Positions 29,501 through 42,570 of a stretch of 64,000 nucleotides of DNA are shown here, one piece after another (the first letter of the stretch is position 1; each line of letters starts with the position of its first letter). Location of the stretch: NCBI GenBank assembly GCA_033961575.1, contig CM066732.1, positions 67,184,687-67,248,686 of the forward strand, read 5' to 3'. This DNA is from Aselliscus stoliczkanus. Lineage: Eukaryota; Chordata; Mammalia; Chiroptera; Hipposideridae. Under the pieces are notes generated by a model. It ran no database searches and was not told the origin of the DNA. It worked only from the letters and a program-made list of their open reading frames with translations. Made by a program: the position numbers and the translations under genes.

Positions 29501-32500
29501 TGTATTGAAATATTGCACAAATCTCAATTCTAAAATATGAAGAAAACGTATGCTTAAAAGATCTTTCACATATAAATTATCTTTATATAATCTTTTTGAT
29601 ATTTCTGTCCAATTCATTAAAATAAAGAGAAAATATTACCAGCAGGAGAGGACTGTAAAGAAGAGGCAGTTCTGAGATCTAATCCTAAAAATGTCTGAGG
29701 TTTCTTGCAAAATGAATCCATTCATATATGCAATTCACTGCCAGTATTTCTTTTGGAAGTCTTTTCATTCCCTTCACCACTGCACTCAGTATTTACTTTA
29801 ACCTGATTATTCGGGAATGCAATTTTTGAGTGACTGTGCCCAAGACGATACTATTATAGTTTTGCTTGGCTCATCACCACTTAATTCATTTAAAATGTGG
29901 CACTGAACACCTTTGTATACAAACCATAATAGTGATATAAAGATAACAATATCTTTACTTTTAAATATCTTATCTTACTCCAGACCAGGAAAGCGGGAAA
30001 GCTTTCTAAAGAAATGGCTTTTAAACCAGTATTCAAAAAGTAGACATGATCTGGACACATTAAGATTAAGAAAGGGCATCTGGGGCCGGCCGAGTGGCGT
30101 GGTGGTTAAGCGCTGGCCTGGGAAGCCAGCGGCCCCGGTTCGGGTCCCACATATGAGGGCCAGTGACACTGCCCTCAAGAAAAAAAAAAAAAAAAAAAAA
30201 AAAAGAAAGGGCATCTGGGCAGACTACACACGCCAACTAAGAAAATTACTCGTATTAAGAATGCTAGAGGGGGCCAGCTGAGTGGCGTGGTGGTTAAGCG
30301 CTGGCTTGGGATGCCAGCGACCCCGGTTTGGATCCCACATGTGAGGGCCAGTGACACTGCCCTTTACAGTTAACAACAGCTCCACCTGGAACTGGGCTGC
30401 GCCAGCCCCGGAGACGGTGAAGGCTGAAGATCCTGCTGCAGTGGGCTACCATAGGCTACAGTGAGTGGCCGGCACCCAGAGTGAGTGGCGGGCAGCCAGC
30501 GTGAGCTGCCAGTAGCCGTGGTAAGCGGCCATCCAGAGGCCAGTGATCGGGTACAATGACGATACCAATATGGGCCAGTGAAGCAACGTCCTCCGCAACC
30601 AGACTGAAGAACAAAAGGACAACTTGTCTGTTTCCCTTCCCCGAGTCCCCAACACTGTTCCCCTCCCCCAATTCCCCAATAAAATCTTTAAAAAAAAAAA
30701 AGAATGCTAGAGCATTGGGCATGGTAAGAGGTATAAGAAGAGGTAATGCAAGGAAGTTAAGCTAAGGCAACGTTATTAAAAGTCTGAAAAATTAAGCTTC
30801 AGGGTAGGAAATTTATTCTGTGGGAAACAGGGAACCACTCAAGGCATTGAGTATACGAGAGAAGATGACTAAACTTAAGAAAGATAACTCTGGAAGAGTA
30901 TGTAGCCTGGATTAAAAAGGATGAAAGTAAGAGGTAAGATATCTTATCAGAAAGCTACTATAATCATCTAGAGAAGTGGTAAGGCCCAAATTAAACTGAG
31001 AAGAACAGGGAGGATGAGTCACTACCTGAACTTGGGAGAGTGAAAAGATGACTCTAAAGTTTTAAGTCTGCATAACTGGGGAAATGCTGATGCTTCTAAT
31101 AAAAATGGATAACAACGGAAGAGGACCAGGTCTGAAAAAGAAGGTAAGTTTGGTTTTGAACATGTTTATTCCTGTTGCCAACACAGAACTACTACCTGTT
31201 TGGTTTAGGGTTGGAGAATGAATGTAAAGAAATATTCTGGAGTAGAATTAAATGCTAGTCAAAAGATATAAATATTTTTATGATTCTGCTGTCCAAAAAA
31301 GGATGCCACTAGCAGTGAATGAACATATTCGGCCATTATTTCAAAACAACTTTAAAAAATAAAAATTTAAAATTATATGTTAGGGTATGAGGTACCTTTA
31401 GGAAGAAAAGTATATTTTTACTTGATTTTCTTTACATGAGAAATAAAATATGTAAGTAAATATGAAAATACCTTGTTATTCTTTTTTATGAAAACAATGA
31501 ACTGATCTGTCCCATAAAGAATAGATATTGAATTACATTATGGATTACATTTTAAGAAATTTACAAAAAAAAACAAAAACAAAAGCAAGATAGCTTTGTA
31601 ATAAAGTTCCCTCTTACTCTGAGTTATTTCCACAAAAAATATACATGTCCTAGAATGACTGATTGCCTACGCATATGACTTAAGATGATCAGAAATAACA
31701 AAATTTGACCTTATTACAATCACAGTTGCTACACACAAAAAATGAAAGCTCCTTACACTTACTGGATGATTACAATGCTTAAATATAGGTAACTTCTAAT
31801 TATTCTATATAAATATTTATACCGTTCAAAATCACTTACCCTAAGTGAAAATTTAAAATAGAGCTATAATAGGAAATCTGAAAAAATGGACAGAGCAGTC
31901 ACAGAGGTGCTCCTTGCTACTAAATCACATACAAAAAAAGATTGGAAGTTGTTAACAATTGCTAGTGATAACAAAGAAGCCTTCCCATGTTCTACCACAG
32001 GGAAATTATGTTCCCATTTTCAGTTTTACTCCCTACTTACAACCTAAGTAGGTATCTGGGAATCATTTACTTGCATGAGTTTTCCACCCCATTTTATTTT
32101 ATTTTTAAATTTTTATTATTATTATTTTTTTTAGTTGAGCCATCTGCCACCCATTGGCAGCTCAGCGGCAGCTCAGCTCGGGCTGGACATCGAACTGCTG
32201 TTGCTCAGAGCTCAGCTTGCACTCTTGAGCGAGCTCTTAACCAACTGAGCTGCTCGGCTGGCCCTCCACCCCATTTTAGTGGTAAAATGTCTTATAAAAA
32301 AAGTGCATGCATGCGTGTGTTCTGAGAGCAGAGGTCAGGAGGGGATTCCCTAGTTTTAAACCTGTAGGGCAGTTGCTTCCATGTACTGGCTGCTCAGGAA
32401 AGCCCATACGCCAATACATGAACCTGTGTGTTCTATTCGGCAAAATTAAGCAACCACATATCAGAGGAAGGGTAAGCAGGAAAAACTCAAAACTGTGAAA

Positions 32501-35500
32501 TCTCAGTTAATGTTTCTTTATTGGCATGCTTAGGGAGGATTCTGATTTAGAGACAGTCAATCTTAAAAATTAACTCATCATGAAATTTACTAACCTTTTG
32601 TATGCTTATAATGTCTTGGGTGTTCCTTATTTTGTGTTTTTAAAACACTAGGTGAAATGTCATGTGACCTATCATCTTCAAAATCACCACATCCAAACCC
32701 ATAGTTCAAACGTTGACCAATTATGCTTACATTAGATGTTGTATTCCCTATAAAATAAAATACATAAAAATATTTATTTGAAGGAGTTATGTAATCTTAA
32801 AAGAGAAGTACATATCTCCCCCTCTAAATCTATCTTGCCTTGTAGCCTTTTGAAAATGTCATTAATAAAACAGTAGAAACAATATTATAATAATTTTAAA
32901 AGTTTCATCTTATTTTAAATTTTGTAATAGTTTTTACTTTACTGGCAGATAAGAATATTCATTGTAAGCTATACAACATTTTATAAAACAGGCTTTAAAA
33001 TTACAACAAAATACAAAATTCAATGTTTGAAAAAGTATATATTTTAATATATATACATATTAAATGCATATATTTTAAAAATATGACAAGCATTTAATGT
33101 TTAAATTACATTTTAAACTTTACAGCAAAAAGAAAAAAAAATGTAATCTAAACTTTGTAAACTGTCTTGAGAGATGCCAAATTCTTCATTTCTCTCTTTT
33201 CTCCCACTCTCGTGTAATGGGGTCTCTCCTGGTCTGGCTGGTGAGACAGTAAACCACATAAGACACAGGACAAGACCTCAGAATCTGAAATCTTGCTTCC
33301 TATCTCTAAATCATAGCATTGCCACTTAAACCACTGACAGAACGTAGGCAAGACACTCAACCTTGTTTGTAAAATGGGAATAACAGTAGTACATCTTCCA
33401 GAACTGCTGTAAAAATGAAATAAAGAAAATGCATATAAAGGGCTTAGCATAGTGTCTAGCATATTGCAAGTATCCAAATGTTATGTTCCTATTACATTCC
33501 TAATTAAAAATAAAATGAATCTGGGGCTGGTTGAGTGATGCAGTGGCTAAGCGCTGGCTTGGGAAGCCAGCGGCCCCGGTTCGGGTCCCATATATGGGGG
33601 CCAGTGACACTGCCCTCAAAAATAATAAAATAAAATAAAATAAAATAAAATAAAATAAAATAAAAAAATAAAAATAAAATAAAATAAAATGAATCAAAAC
33701 TGTAACGTAGGCCTCCTTTAAACAAATATCAAAAAATTAATTTATATATTTCAATGTTTAAACTGACCACCTTATACAAATACTTTGCAGCTGCGGAAAC
33801 CACACAATGTCTTCTAAATGGAAAATCCTAAGCAATATATATTTGAGTCATCATCCATTATTACTACTTATGTAAACCATTAAGTATGAATAATAAAAAA
33901 AAATTATTTTTAGTATTACAGTAGACATTTTGATAAAAACAGGATAATGAGGATAGGAGGTGGCTAGTAGAAGCTTGGCTAGAGAACTGTAAAGGGCACT
34001 GCAAATGGTTTTAAAAATATCTGATATTAAATGATAGAGAACTTCCAGGAGTAACATGGGTACCTTTCTAAATTCTTCTTAGTTTTGACAATTCATAAAG
34101 CCTCATAAAGATGCTGGCTTTCAGTGGAAATGCTTTTCTACTAATAGGTGAGACTCATCATTGAAACTAGGAGCTTGTTGTTTAAAAAGTTAAATAAAAT
34201 TGACAAACCGTTTAGCATCACACTCTGATTTCAAACTATATTACAAAGCTAGAGTAATCACAACAGTGTGGTACTGCCATGAAAACAGACACATAGACCA
34301 ATGGAACAAAACAGAGGGCCCAGAAACAAAACCATGCATATATGGTCAGTTAATTTACAACAAAGGAGCAAAGAATATAAAATGGGGAAAGGACAGTCTG
34401 GGCAATAAACAGTGTTGGGAAAACTGGATAGCCATGTGTAAAAAAATGAAGCTGGACCACTTTACTACACCATACACACAAATGAACTCAAGAGGATCAG
34501 GTGATAAGCAACTTGGCATTTGTCTTGTCACTGACTTTTTGCATTTGATACCAAAAGCAAAGGCAAAAAAAGCAAAAATAAGTTAAGTAGGACTCTATTT
34601 AACGAAACAGCTTCTGCACAAAGAAACCATCCATAAAATGAAACAGCAATTTACAGAATAGGAGAAATATTTGTAAATTATGTATACGATCAGGAACTAA
34701 TATATAAAATATATTTGAAAAACTCACATAACTCAATAACAAAAATACAATCCAATTTAATATGTATAAATATATATATATATGTATAGAGAGAGAGAGA
34801 GAGAGAGAGGGTCACAGGAGGTAGAGTACAGCATAAGGAAGATAGTCAACAGTATTGTAACAGTTATATATGATGTCAGAGGGGTAGGTAGTAGCTTGGG
34901 GGAGGGGGATATCACTTTGTGAGGGGTGTGAATATCTACATATTATGTTGCTTTGTACATCTGAAAGTAATAAAAACTAAATAAAATTTAAAAAAGAATA
35001 GGCAGAAGGTCTGAATAGAAATTTTTCCAAAGAAGACATACAGATGGCCAACAGGTACATGAAAACATGCTCAACATCACTAATCATCAGGGAAAGGCAA
35101 ATCAAAATCACAATGAGATATCATCTCACACCTGTTATCCAAAAAAGAAATAAGCGTTGGTGAGGATGTGGAGCAAAGGGAACCCTTGTGCACTGTTGGT
35201 GGGATTGTAAATGAGTGCAGCCACTGGAAAAACAGTGTGGAGGCTTCTCAAAAACTTAAAAATAGAACTACCTTAAAATATGGCTATTTCACTTCTGGGT
35301 ATATATCCAAAGAAAACAAAAACACCAACTTGAGATCTCTGCACTCCCACATTCACTGTAGCATTATTTACAAAATCAAGATATGGAAACAATTTAAGTG
35401 TCTATCTATGAAGATATGATATAAATACACAATGGAATATTATTCACCCATAAAAAAGGAAAGAAATTTTGCCATTTGCAACAATATGGATAAACCTTGA

Positions 35501-38500
35501 CGGCAATATGCTAAGTGAAATAAGTCAGACAGAAAAAGACAAATACTGTATCTCACTTATAATAAAAAAGCTCATAGATACAGAGAATAGAACGGTGGTT
35601 GCCAGAAGTAGAGGTGTGTATGGGGGTGAGCTAAATGGGCTAATGGGTGAAGGGAATCAAAGGTACAAACTTTCAGTAATAAAATAAGTAAGTCATAAGG
35701 ATATAATGTACAGCATGGCAACTATAGTTAATAACACAATATTCTATATTTGAAAGTCGCTAAAGGAGAAGATCTTAAAGTTCTCATCAGAAGAAAAAAA
35801 ATTCTGTAACTGTGTGATGTTAATTAGACTTATGGTGATCTTTCACAATATATACAAAATATGCATTCATTATGTTGTACACCTGAAACTAATATAATGT
35901 TGTATACCAATTATATCTCAATTAAAAAAAGAAAAAGAATAGGTAATACTAATCTAATAGTAGAAGAAAAAGTTCACTATAACATCATTCAGGAAATTCA
36001 GGACAATGTGCTATATAATAGTGGAATGAAAATATGTGGAAATATTTATTGGAAATGCCATTGTAAAGACAGATTAGATTTATAGTTTTTACATCATTAT
36101 TTTTGTTCTTTTCTTAAGATATTCTTTATTCTGAGCATTATCATTTTTACATTTTACCAATTAAATAATACACTTTAGGAGTCATTTGCTTACTGAAAAT
36201 AAACAATATGCTACGTAAACAAAAAATATAAACCCAAGTTTATAAAACCCGAAACCATTAGCAACTTTACATTTTGAAAGCTTATTACATTTAACCAAGA
36301 ATATCTTACAGTGAATTCATTAATAGTGTTTCTAAAACTTGATCCTTTCTAGAAATACCTAAGTTACTTGTTAGAAACACAGATCTCTAACCCTGAAGAT
36401 TCACTAGGTATGAAGTAAGGCCCCAGAATCTGTATGTTACATGCATCCCTGGTGATTCCTAGGATTAGGCAAGTTTGAGAACCTCTGAATATTATACAAC
36501 TTTGGGGTATACTGGATATTGCATATGTTAGTCTGTACTGTTATAAGAGATGTCAATCTAACAAAAGTCAAGTGACTCACAAGGTCATACGACTAAGGTC
36601 GGAGAGAATTTCAAATCTAGGTTTTCTATGTCTATACTTTTCTGATTCCAAAGATTTTCTTTCACAAAGAGGTCTCCATTTTTATTAACTAGATACAACC
36701 TAGCAACACCATGTCTCTTCAACCTGTAAATATCTGTACAGTTATAATTTATTGGGATGATCAGTCTTAAAAAAAGGATTAAAGAGTAAGTTTATATATT
36801 TCTTTTTTTTTTTTTTTAAGGGCAGTGTCACTGGCCCTCATATGTGGGACCCGAACCGGGGCCGCTGGGGTCCCAAGCCAGCTCTTAACCAACGCGCCAC
36901 TCGGCTGGCCCTATATATTTCTTTGTCTTTCCCTTTAGGGGAACAAATACCAAGTGCTCACCAGCACTGGCTGCTTTATATATTTATACCTAAATCTTCA
37001 CTACCCTTCCCAGGATTTACATTATCAGAAGAGGAAACTGAGTTTCAAAGCAGTAAAGTAACCGGTAGGCCGAGTGGCTTGGGAGTGCGAGCTCTGAGAA
37101 GCAGGGCTGCCGGTTATGATCCCACATGAGCCAGTGATGCTGTGCCCTCGACAGTTAAGATGGTGAACAACAGCTTGACCTGGAGCTGGGCTGCCATGAG
37201 TTGCTGGCAATGGCGTAGGCTGCAGTGGAGTTGCAGTGGGCTGCCTTGAGCTACCATGAGTGGCTGGCAGCTGCCGTGAGCTGCTGTAAGCCACCATGAA
37301 CAGCAGTCCTATGGCCGGTGACCAATTACCTCTCCCCGGAGAGCGCAATGATCATACCAACATGGGCCAGTGAAGTGACGTCCTCCACAACTAGACTGAA
37401 GAACAAAAGGACAGCAACTTGTCTGTTCCCCTTCCCCCATTCCTCAATGCTGTTCCCCTTCACCAATTCCCCAATAAAATCTTAAAAAAAAAAAAAAAAT
37501 GGCAGTAGAGTAACTTGCACAGCTCATGACTATGGTTATTAAATATCAAGTTGGGGTTCTACTTGGGGTATTTCAGACTCCAAAGCACATATGCACTCTC
37601 TTCCTGTGCTTGGTAGGGTAGGTCTCTTCATTGAATGCTACCTCTGTGGAGGCCAGTAGACCAGGCACACATGGCTGAGTTTGGCATTCATGATTATGAC
37701 AGCAACTTGGTAGGGAATCAGAGGTAAATAATCTCTTGGGTATCAAGAATCTGAGAGTCCAAAAAAGTAAAACTGAGATATGTACCACTATAAAAATGTC
37801 AGTGCAAAATGTAATGATATCACAAAAAATAATCAATTTTGTTTATGAATAGGGGAAGTCTTTCCAGAGAAAGCAACTGAGCTGCTTTTATAGCTGAATG
37901 GGGTATGGTGTGAATTCCAGATTTCATCCATGAGAAATAGTATGTGCCACTGCAAAGAGATAGGAAATGGTACTGAAGGTGGTCGGTTGTAACTGGGGCA
38001 CGAAATACAAAGAGGGTGGTAAAAAATGAGGTTGGAAAGATAGTAAGGGGCCAGATCATGGAAGAATGCTCTGAATAAATTTAGGCTGGGCAATAGTCAG
38101 ATTTGCACCATGGGGAATGGATTGTAAATGAATGAGACTGAGGCTGGAGAGAAATCCTAGGAGGCAAAGGAGGTAAGAAATGAATAAGAGTGATAGTGGG
38201 AATTAAAATGAGATGAATTTAAGACATATTTAATAGCAAGAAATTAAAAATCTTAGCAAATAATTAGATACATACACAACTTTTAAGGAAGGTAATTTTG
38301 ATGTAAGGTAAAGTAGCCTTAAAGTTGTGAGGACTTTTACACTGAGATCATATGAAAATAAATATCGTATCCTAATTTGTTAAAACTCTTTTATAATTCA
38401 ATGCAGTTTTCCTAATCATGAAGAAGAATCACATGCAGTTCCCATCCTAAATGGATCAGAATCCAAATACTTTTCTAACTCATTACTCCTAAATTCTTTT

Positions 38501-40723
38501 TGTGAAAAGTGATGTTATGAATTAAAGACTTCCAGGCTAGTTTGCAAATATTTTAACACAAGAATACAGATACACAGGCACTTAACTACTAGTTAAATAT
38601 GTATTTTTAAAGAAATTATCTTTTGTGGATCCCAACCTAAGCTGCATATTAGAATCCCTTGGAGAACCTTCAAAACTCTGATGGCTGGTAGCATTCCTTA
38701 TTACTCAAGTCTAAATGTCTGGGTGTGGGAGCAAGGCATAGGTATACCTATGGACTTAAAGGGAGATCAGTTATTTAGGTAAATATGTTTTCTTCCAAAA
38801 ATAATAGTTTTTATTCTTGCCAAAATGTCCTTTTAAGGAGTTAAGATGATGATTAGTCTTAATTGGAAACTACAAAAATTATAACTCTGAAATGCATACA
38901 TTATATTTTTGACATCATTTAAAAATCATTCTTTCCATAAATCATATTTACAAAATAGTCATAGAATACCTGCATTGGGGCTCTGTTCTGCTACCTGAGA
39001 GATTTTATTCTTTGCTGAAGAATGTCGTGTTGGACAAGGTTTTGCTCCAAATGTTGGAAATATGTCTGACCTACAATGAAACAAAGGAATGTCAATAAAC
39101 ATTTAAGATCCAGAGCTGTTCAATATGCTCACATCACACATTCTATATATTAATACTAACTAAACTTAGGCAGCAACAAGTATGAAAAACTATGGACAAG
39201 AATATTTTTTATTGGTATTCCTAGTTCACCTTTTGAATTTCCAACCTTTTTAACATATGGTCATTTCTTAATTATTCATGACAGGAGGTATTGAAGACTC
39301 TCCAAACTTGTGCCGTATAATCTTTTGTTGGGTCAAAAAAAACAACCAATTTAAAGAAAATCCATTCTAAAACTAAATCAAATGATTCTAATTATCTAAT
39401 ATACTATCTACCTTCATATATAATATAAAAATAGAGACTTTACTATATTATCAATAAGAGATGAGCAGCAAGGGAGTTTAGCCAATGCCACTTTTTTCTT
39501 GGACTATCACTCGCTGTACATTCCTGACTTTATAAAGGGCTACAGACCTTGCGTCACAAAAAAAGCCAACTGAAAATTGTTAACTCACTGTGAGGACACA
39601 GTTTTCCATCAATAACTGTGTAATGTAAGTCCAATGATAGATATTATGAAGAAGAGATTTTACAAAGGAGTACAATTCTTAGTAATTGGGTAGGCATATT
39701 TGTTAATTGGCCTCGTGAGAAATCAATGTTAAATATTATAAAAGAGGAATTTTTCTAGAATAGATTACTGTAAATTTACATTTATACTCAGTTTATTTGA
39801 CTTGGATAAAATACTTGAATCTGTGTAGCAGTTCTCAATAATTTTTCCTCCCCGACCTACTTATGGATGAAATCCCTCCTTAGCAGCTTTATTTGGCCAT
39901 AATTCCTAAGGCAGGATGCAAACTGGTTGAGAGTAAATGCTCTAAAGCTAGTAAACTTAAATGTGAAAATACTAAATTCATTAAAGATAATTCAGTCCAT
40001 AAATGAAGGTATATTGAACCCCCTTCTCACAAAGTTCAATATGTGAAGAGAATATCTCCATGAGACAATACAGGGAATAGTGAATTCTAAATGTTATAGT
40101 ATCAAATGAAGTTTTCTTAATAACCGGGTTCGAAATTACTTACAAACCTTGCAACTGTAGGAGTATATAATATAAAATTTCTCATTCATGGAACATAAGG
40201 AATTTAGGTGTAAAAGATAAATATATACATATACATATATATATATATTTTTTTTAAATGTCTGGTAACTTAATGTAAAAATAATTACTTCATCAGCGCA
40301 CACACCCATTTCAAATTCATTTTGTAAATATATTGCATTATTCTGCCTAGGTAATTACAACAAAGGAATTTCCAGTAAGAAAAAAATCTCTCACTGCAAA
40401 ATAAGCTATTTAAATTTGAAATATGGAGAAGGAAATCATGGGATGAGAAAAACCTTTCACAATGGGACACAAATATTTGGTTTAATTCTATAAACTGTTG
40501 AAATAAAACACCCCTTTTCATTAAAGTTAACAGAATACTATCTCTCCTTTGATTATACAATCTCTATTTACCTAAATTATAGAGGCACTAATTCACTTAA
40601 GTGAAAATAAATTTAATTCTAAATATTTACTTCTAGGGCCGGCCGAGTGGCGTGGTGGTTAAGCGCTGGCTTGGGAAGCCAGCGGCTCCGGTTCAGGTCC
40701 CACATGTGAGGGCCAGTAACACA

Positions 40724-40760
<37 letters not shown>

Positions 40761-42526
40761 CTAAATATTTACTTCTAACACCTGTATGGAAACATAGTTC
40801 AGAATAAAAATCATAGGAAAGTAAAATTAAAATTGAAAAAGACTGACAGCACCAAGTGTTCATGAGTATGTGAAACAACTGGAATTATCATACATTGCTG
40901 GTGGGAGTATAAAATTGCATGAGTATCTTAGAAAACTGTTTAGCAGTTACTGAAAAGGTTAAATGCACATCTACCCTATGGCCTAGAAATTCTACTCTTC
41001 AGTTTTTGCCAAAATTTATTTTAGAAGGAAAGAATTCCCTAAATCCTAGAAATAGGGTCACAGATTCTCAGAAATCAAGTTTACTGCATAAGACTTCAAG
41101 TTTATTGAGGTAATCTGGCAGTTCATAACATTGCTATGCTGCAAAATATTCTCTGTCAGTGAGGGATGGGCAGGACTCTAATTCCACCTTTATTTCCAGC
41201 TGTAAGGAGACTCCAGAGCAGACTGTGAAAGCTATCGCATGGAATCCTAAGTTTCCATAAAATATTAGAATAACAAAATATAAGAAATAGTAGGGTAACA
41301 ACTTGGAGTTTATCCATAAATTAGAGGAAACCGGTGCTAAGTTTTAAACAAAAGCAACTGCCAAAGAGTCAATGATCCTGAAAACAGCTAAAGAACAAGG
41401 AATATCAGGACAAATCTTAGGAAAAAGAACAACTGGGATTGGGGAACAGATTTCCTACGTATTGATTTAGGTGCTTGAGATTACAGAGGGGGTTGTGTTC
41501 TCTCTATCCACCTCCATCCCAAACCAAAGCCAAGCAAGGTAATACGTGTAAACTTTTCTATTGTCTAACAACATTAAAAAAAAAAAGAAAATAAATCGTT
41601 TTGAAAGTCTTTTTCAAATATATTAGGGCTTCAGACTACAAGTTATAGATTAGCATTCATTTAACATGTTAAAAGGTAAAATACATTATTCTCTTCCCCT
41701 GGGGAGTTGTGGACAAAGAAGAAGTCAGCGACTCTTGGCTATAAACTCCACTCTCACTGTAAGAGCTGATGTTTGGAGAGGAAGATCTTGAGGGCGAGTC
41801 CACAGTTAAGTCGAGCTTCATTGCAGAATCAGGGCTTTCCAGATCAGAAGTACTACCACTCAGTTTTGCTCTTTTCTTAGCTGCACTGTTACGCAGGGAC
41901 TTAAGAGAGCTCTGCATCTAAGAAAAAACAAAAACAATGAACTTCACAAAATAATCATATTAGTAAAAGTTATCCTCAGATTTTAATATCCATTAATTCT
42001 AGCTAGTCACCCTTCAATCCAGTACTAATAAGATGGATGTTAACATATCTGTACCTAGTATAAACACAGATTTCATCACTTAGGTATTCAGCACTGGGCA
42101 CAATGACTAATATTATATGACTAATATGACAATAATTTGATTAATAAATGAATCACTGAATCAGATGGTAGATAGCAGAGTAAGTTAAAGTCACAGAGGT
42201 CCAGCTAATCTTAGGTCAGTTACGTGCTTGTGTGGCTATTTAGAAGTTCTATAAGAAGGTCAGCAAAAAGTAATCAGTTTTCTAAAATTTGAAGTTCATA
42301 TCCAGCAATTTGTACATGACACTTACATCTTAAAAGCTAGGTAAAAGAAGATCATAAAATATCAACATTGAGTGTTTCACTTTACATATTTAATGTTAAA
42401 GACTTTTAAAAACCTAACACCAGGGCCGGCCGAGTGGCGCGGTGTTTAAGTGCTTGGCTTGGGAAGCCAGCAGCCCTGGTTCGGGTGCCACATATGAGGG
42501 CTAGTGACATGGCCCTCAAAAAAAAA

Positions 42527-42570
<44 letters not shown>

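Noticed and set aside
34200..34586. 128-residue open frame on the plus strand
   Set aside because: It is the decayed C-terminal part of L1 ORF2.
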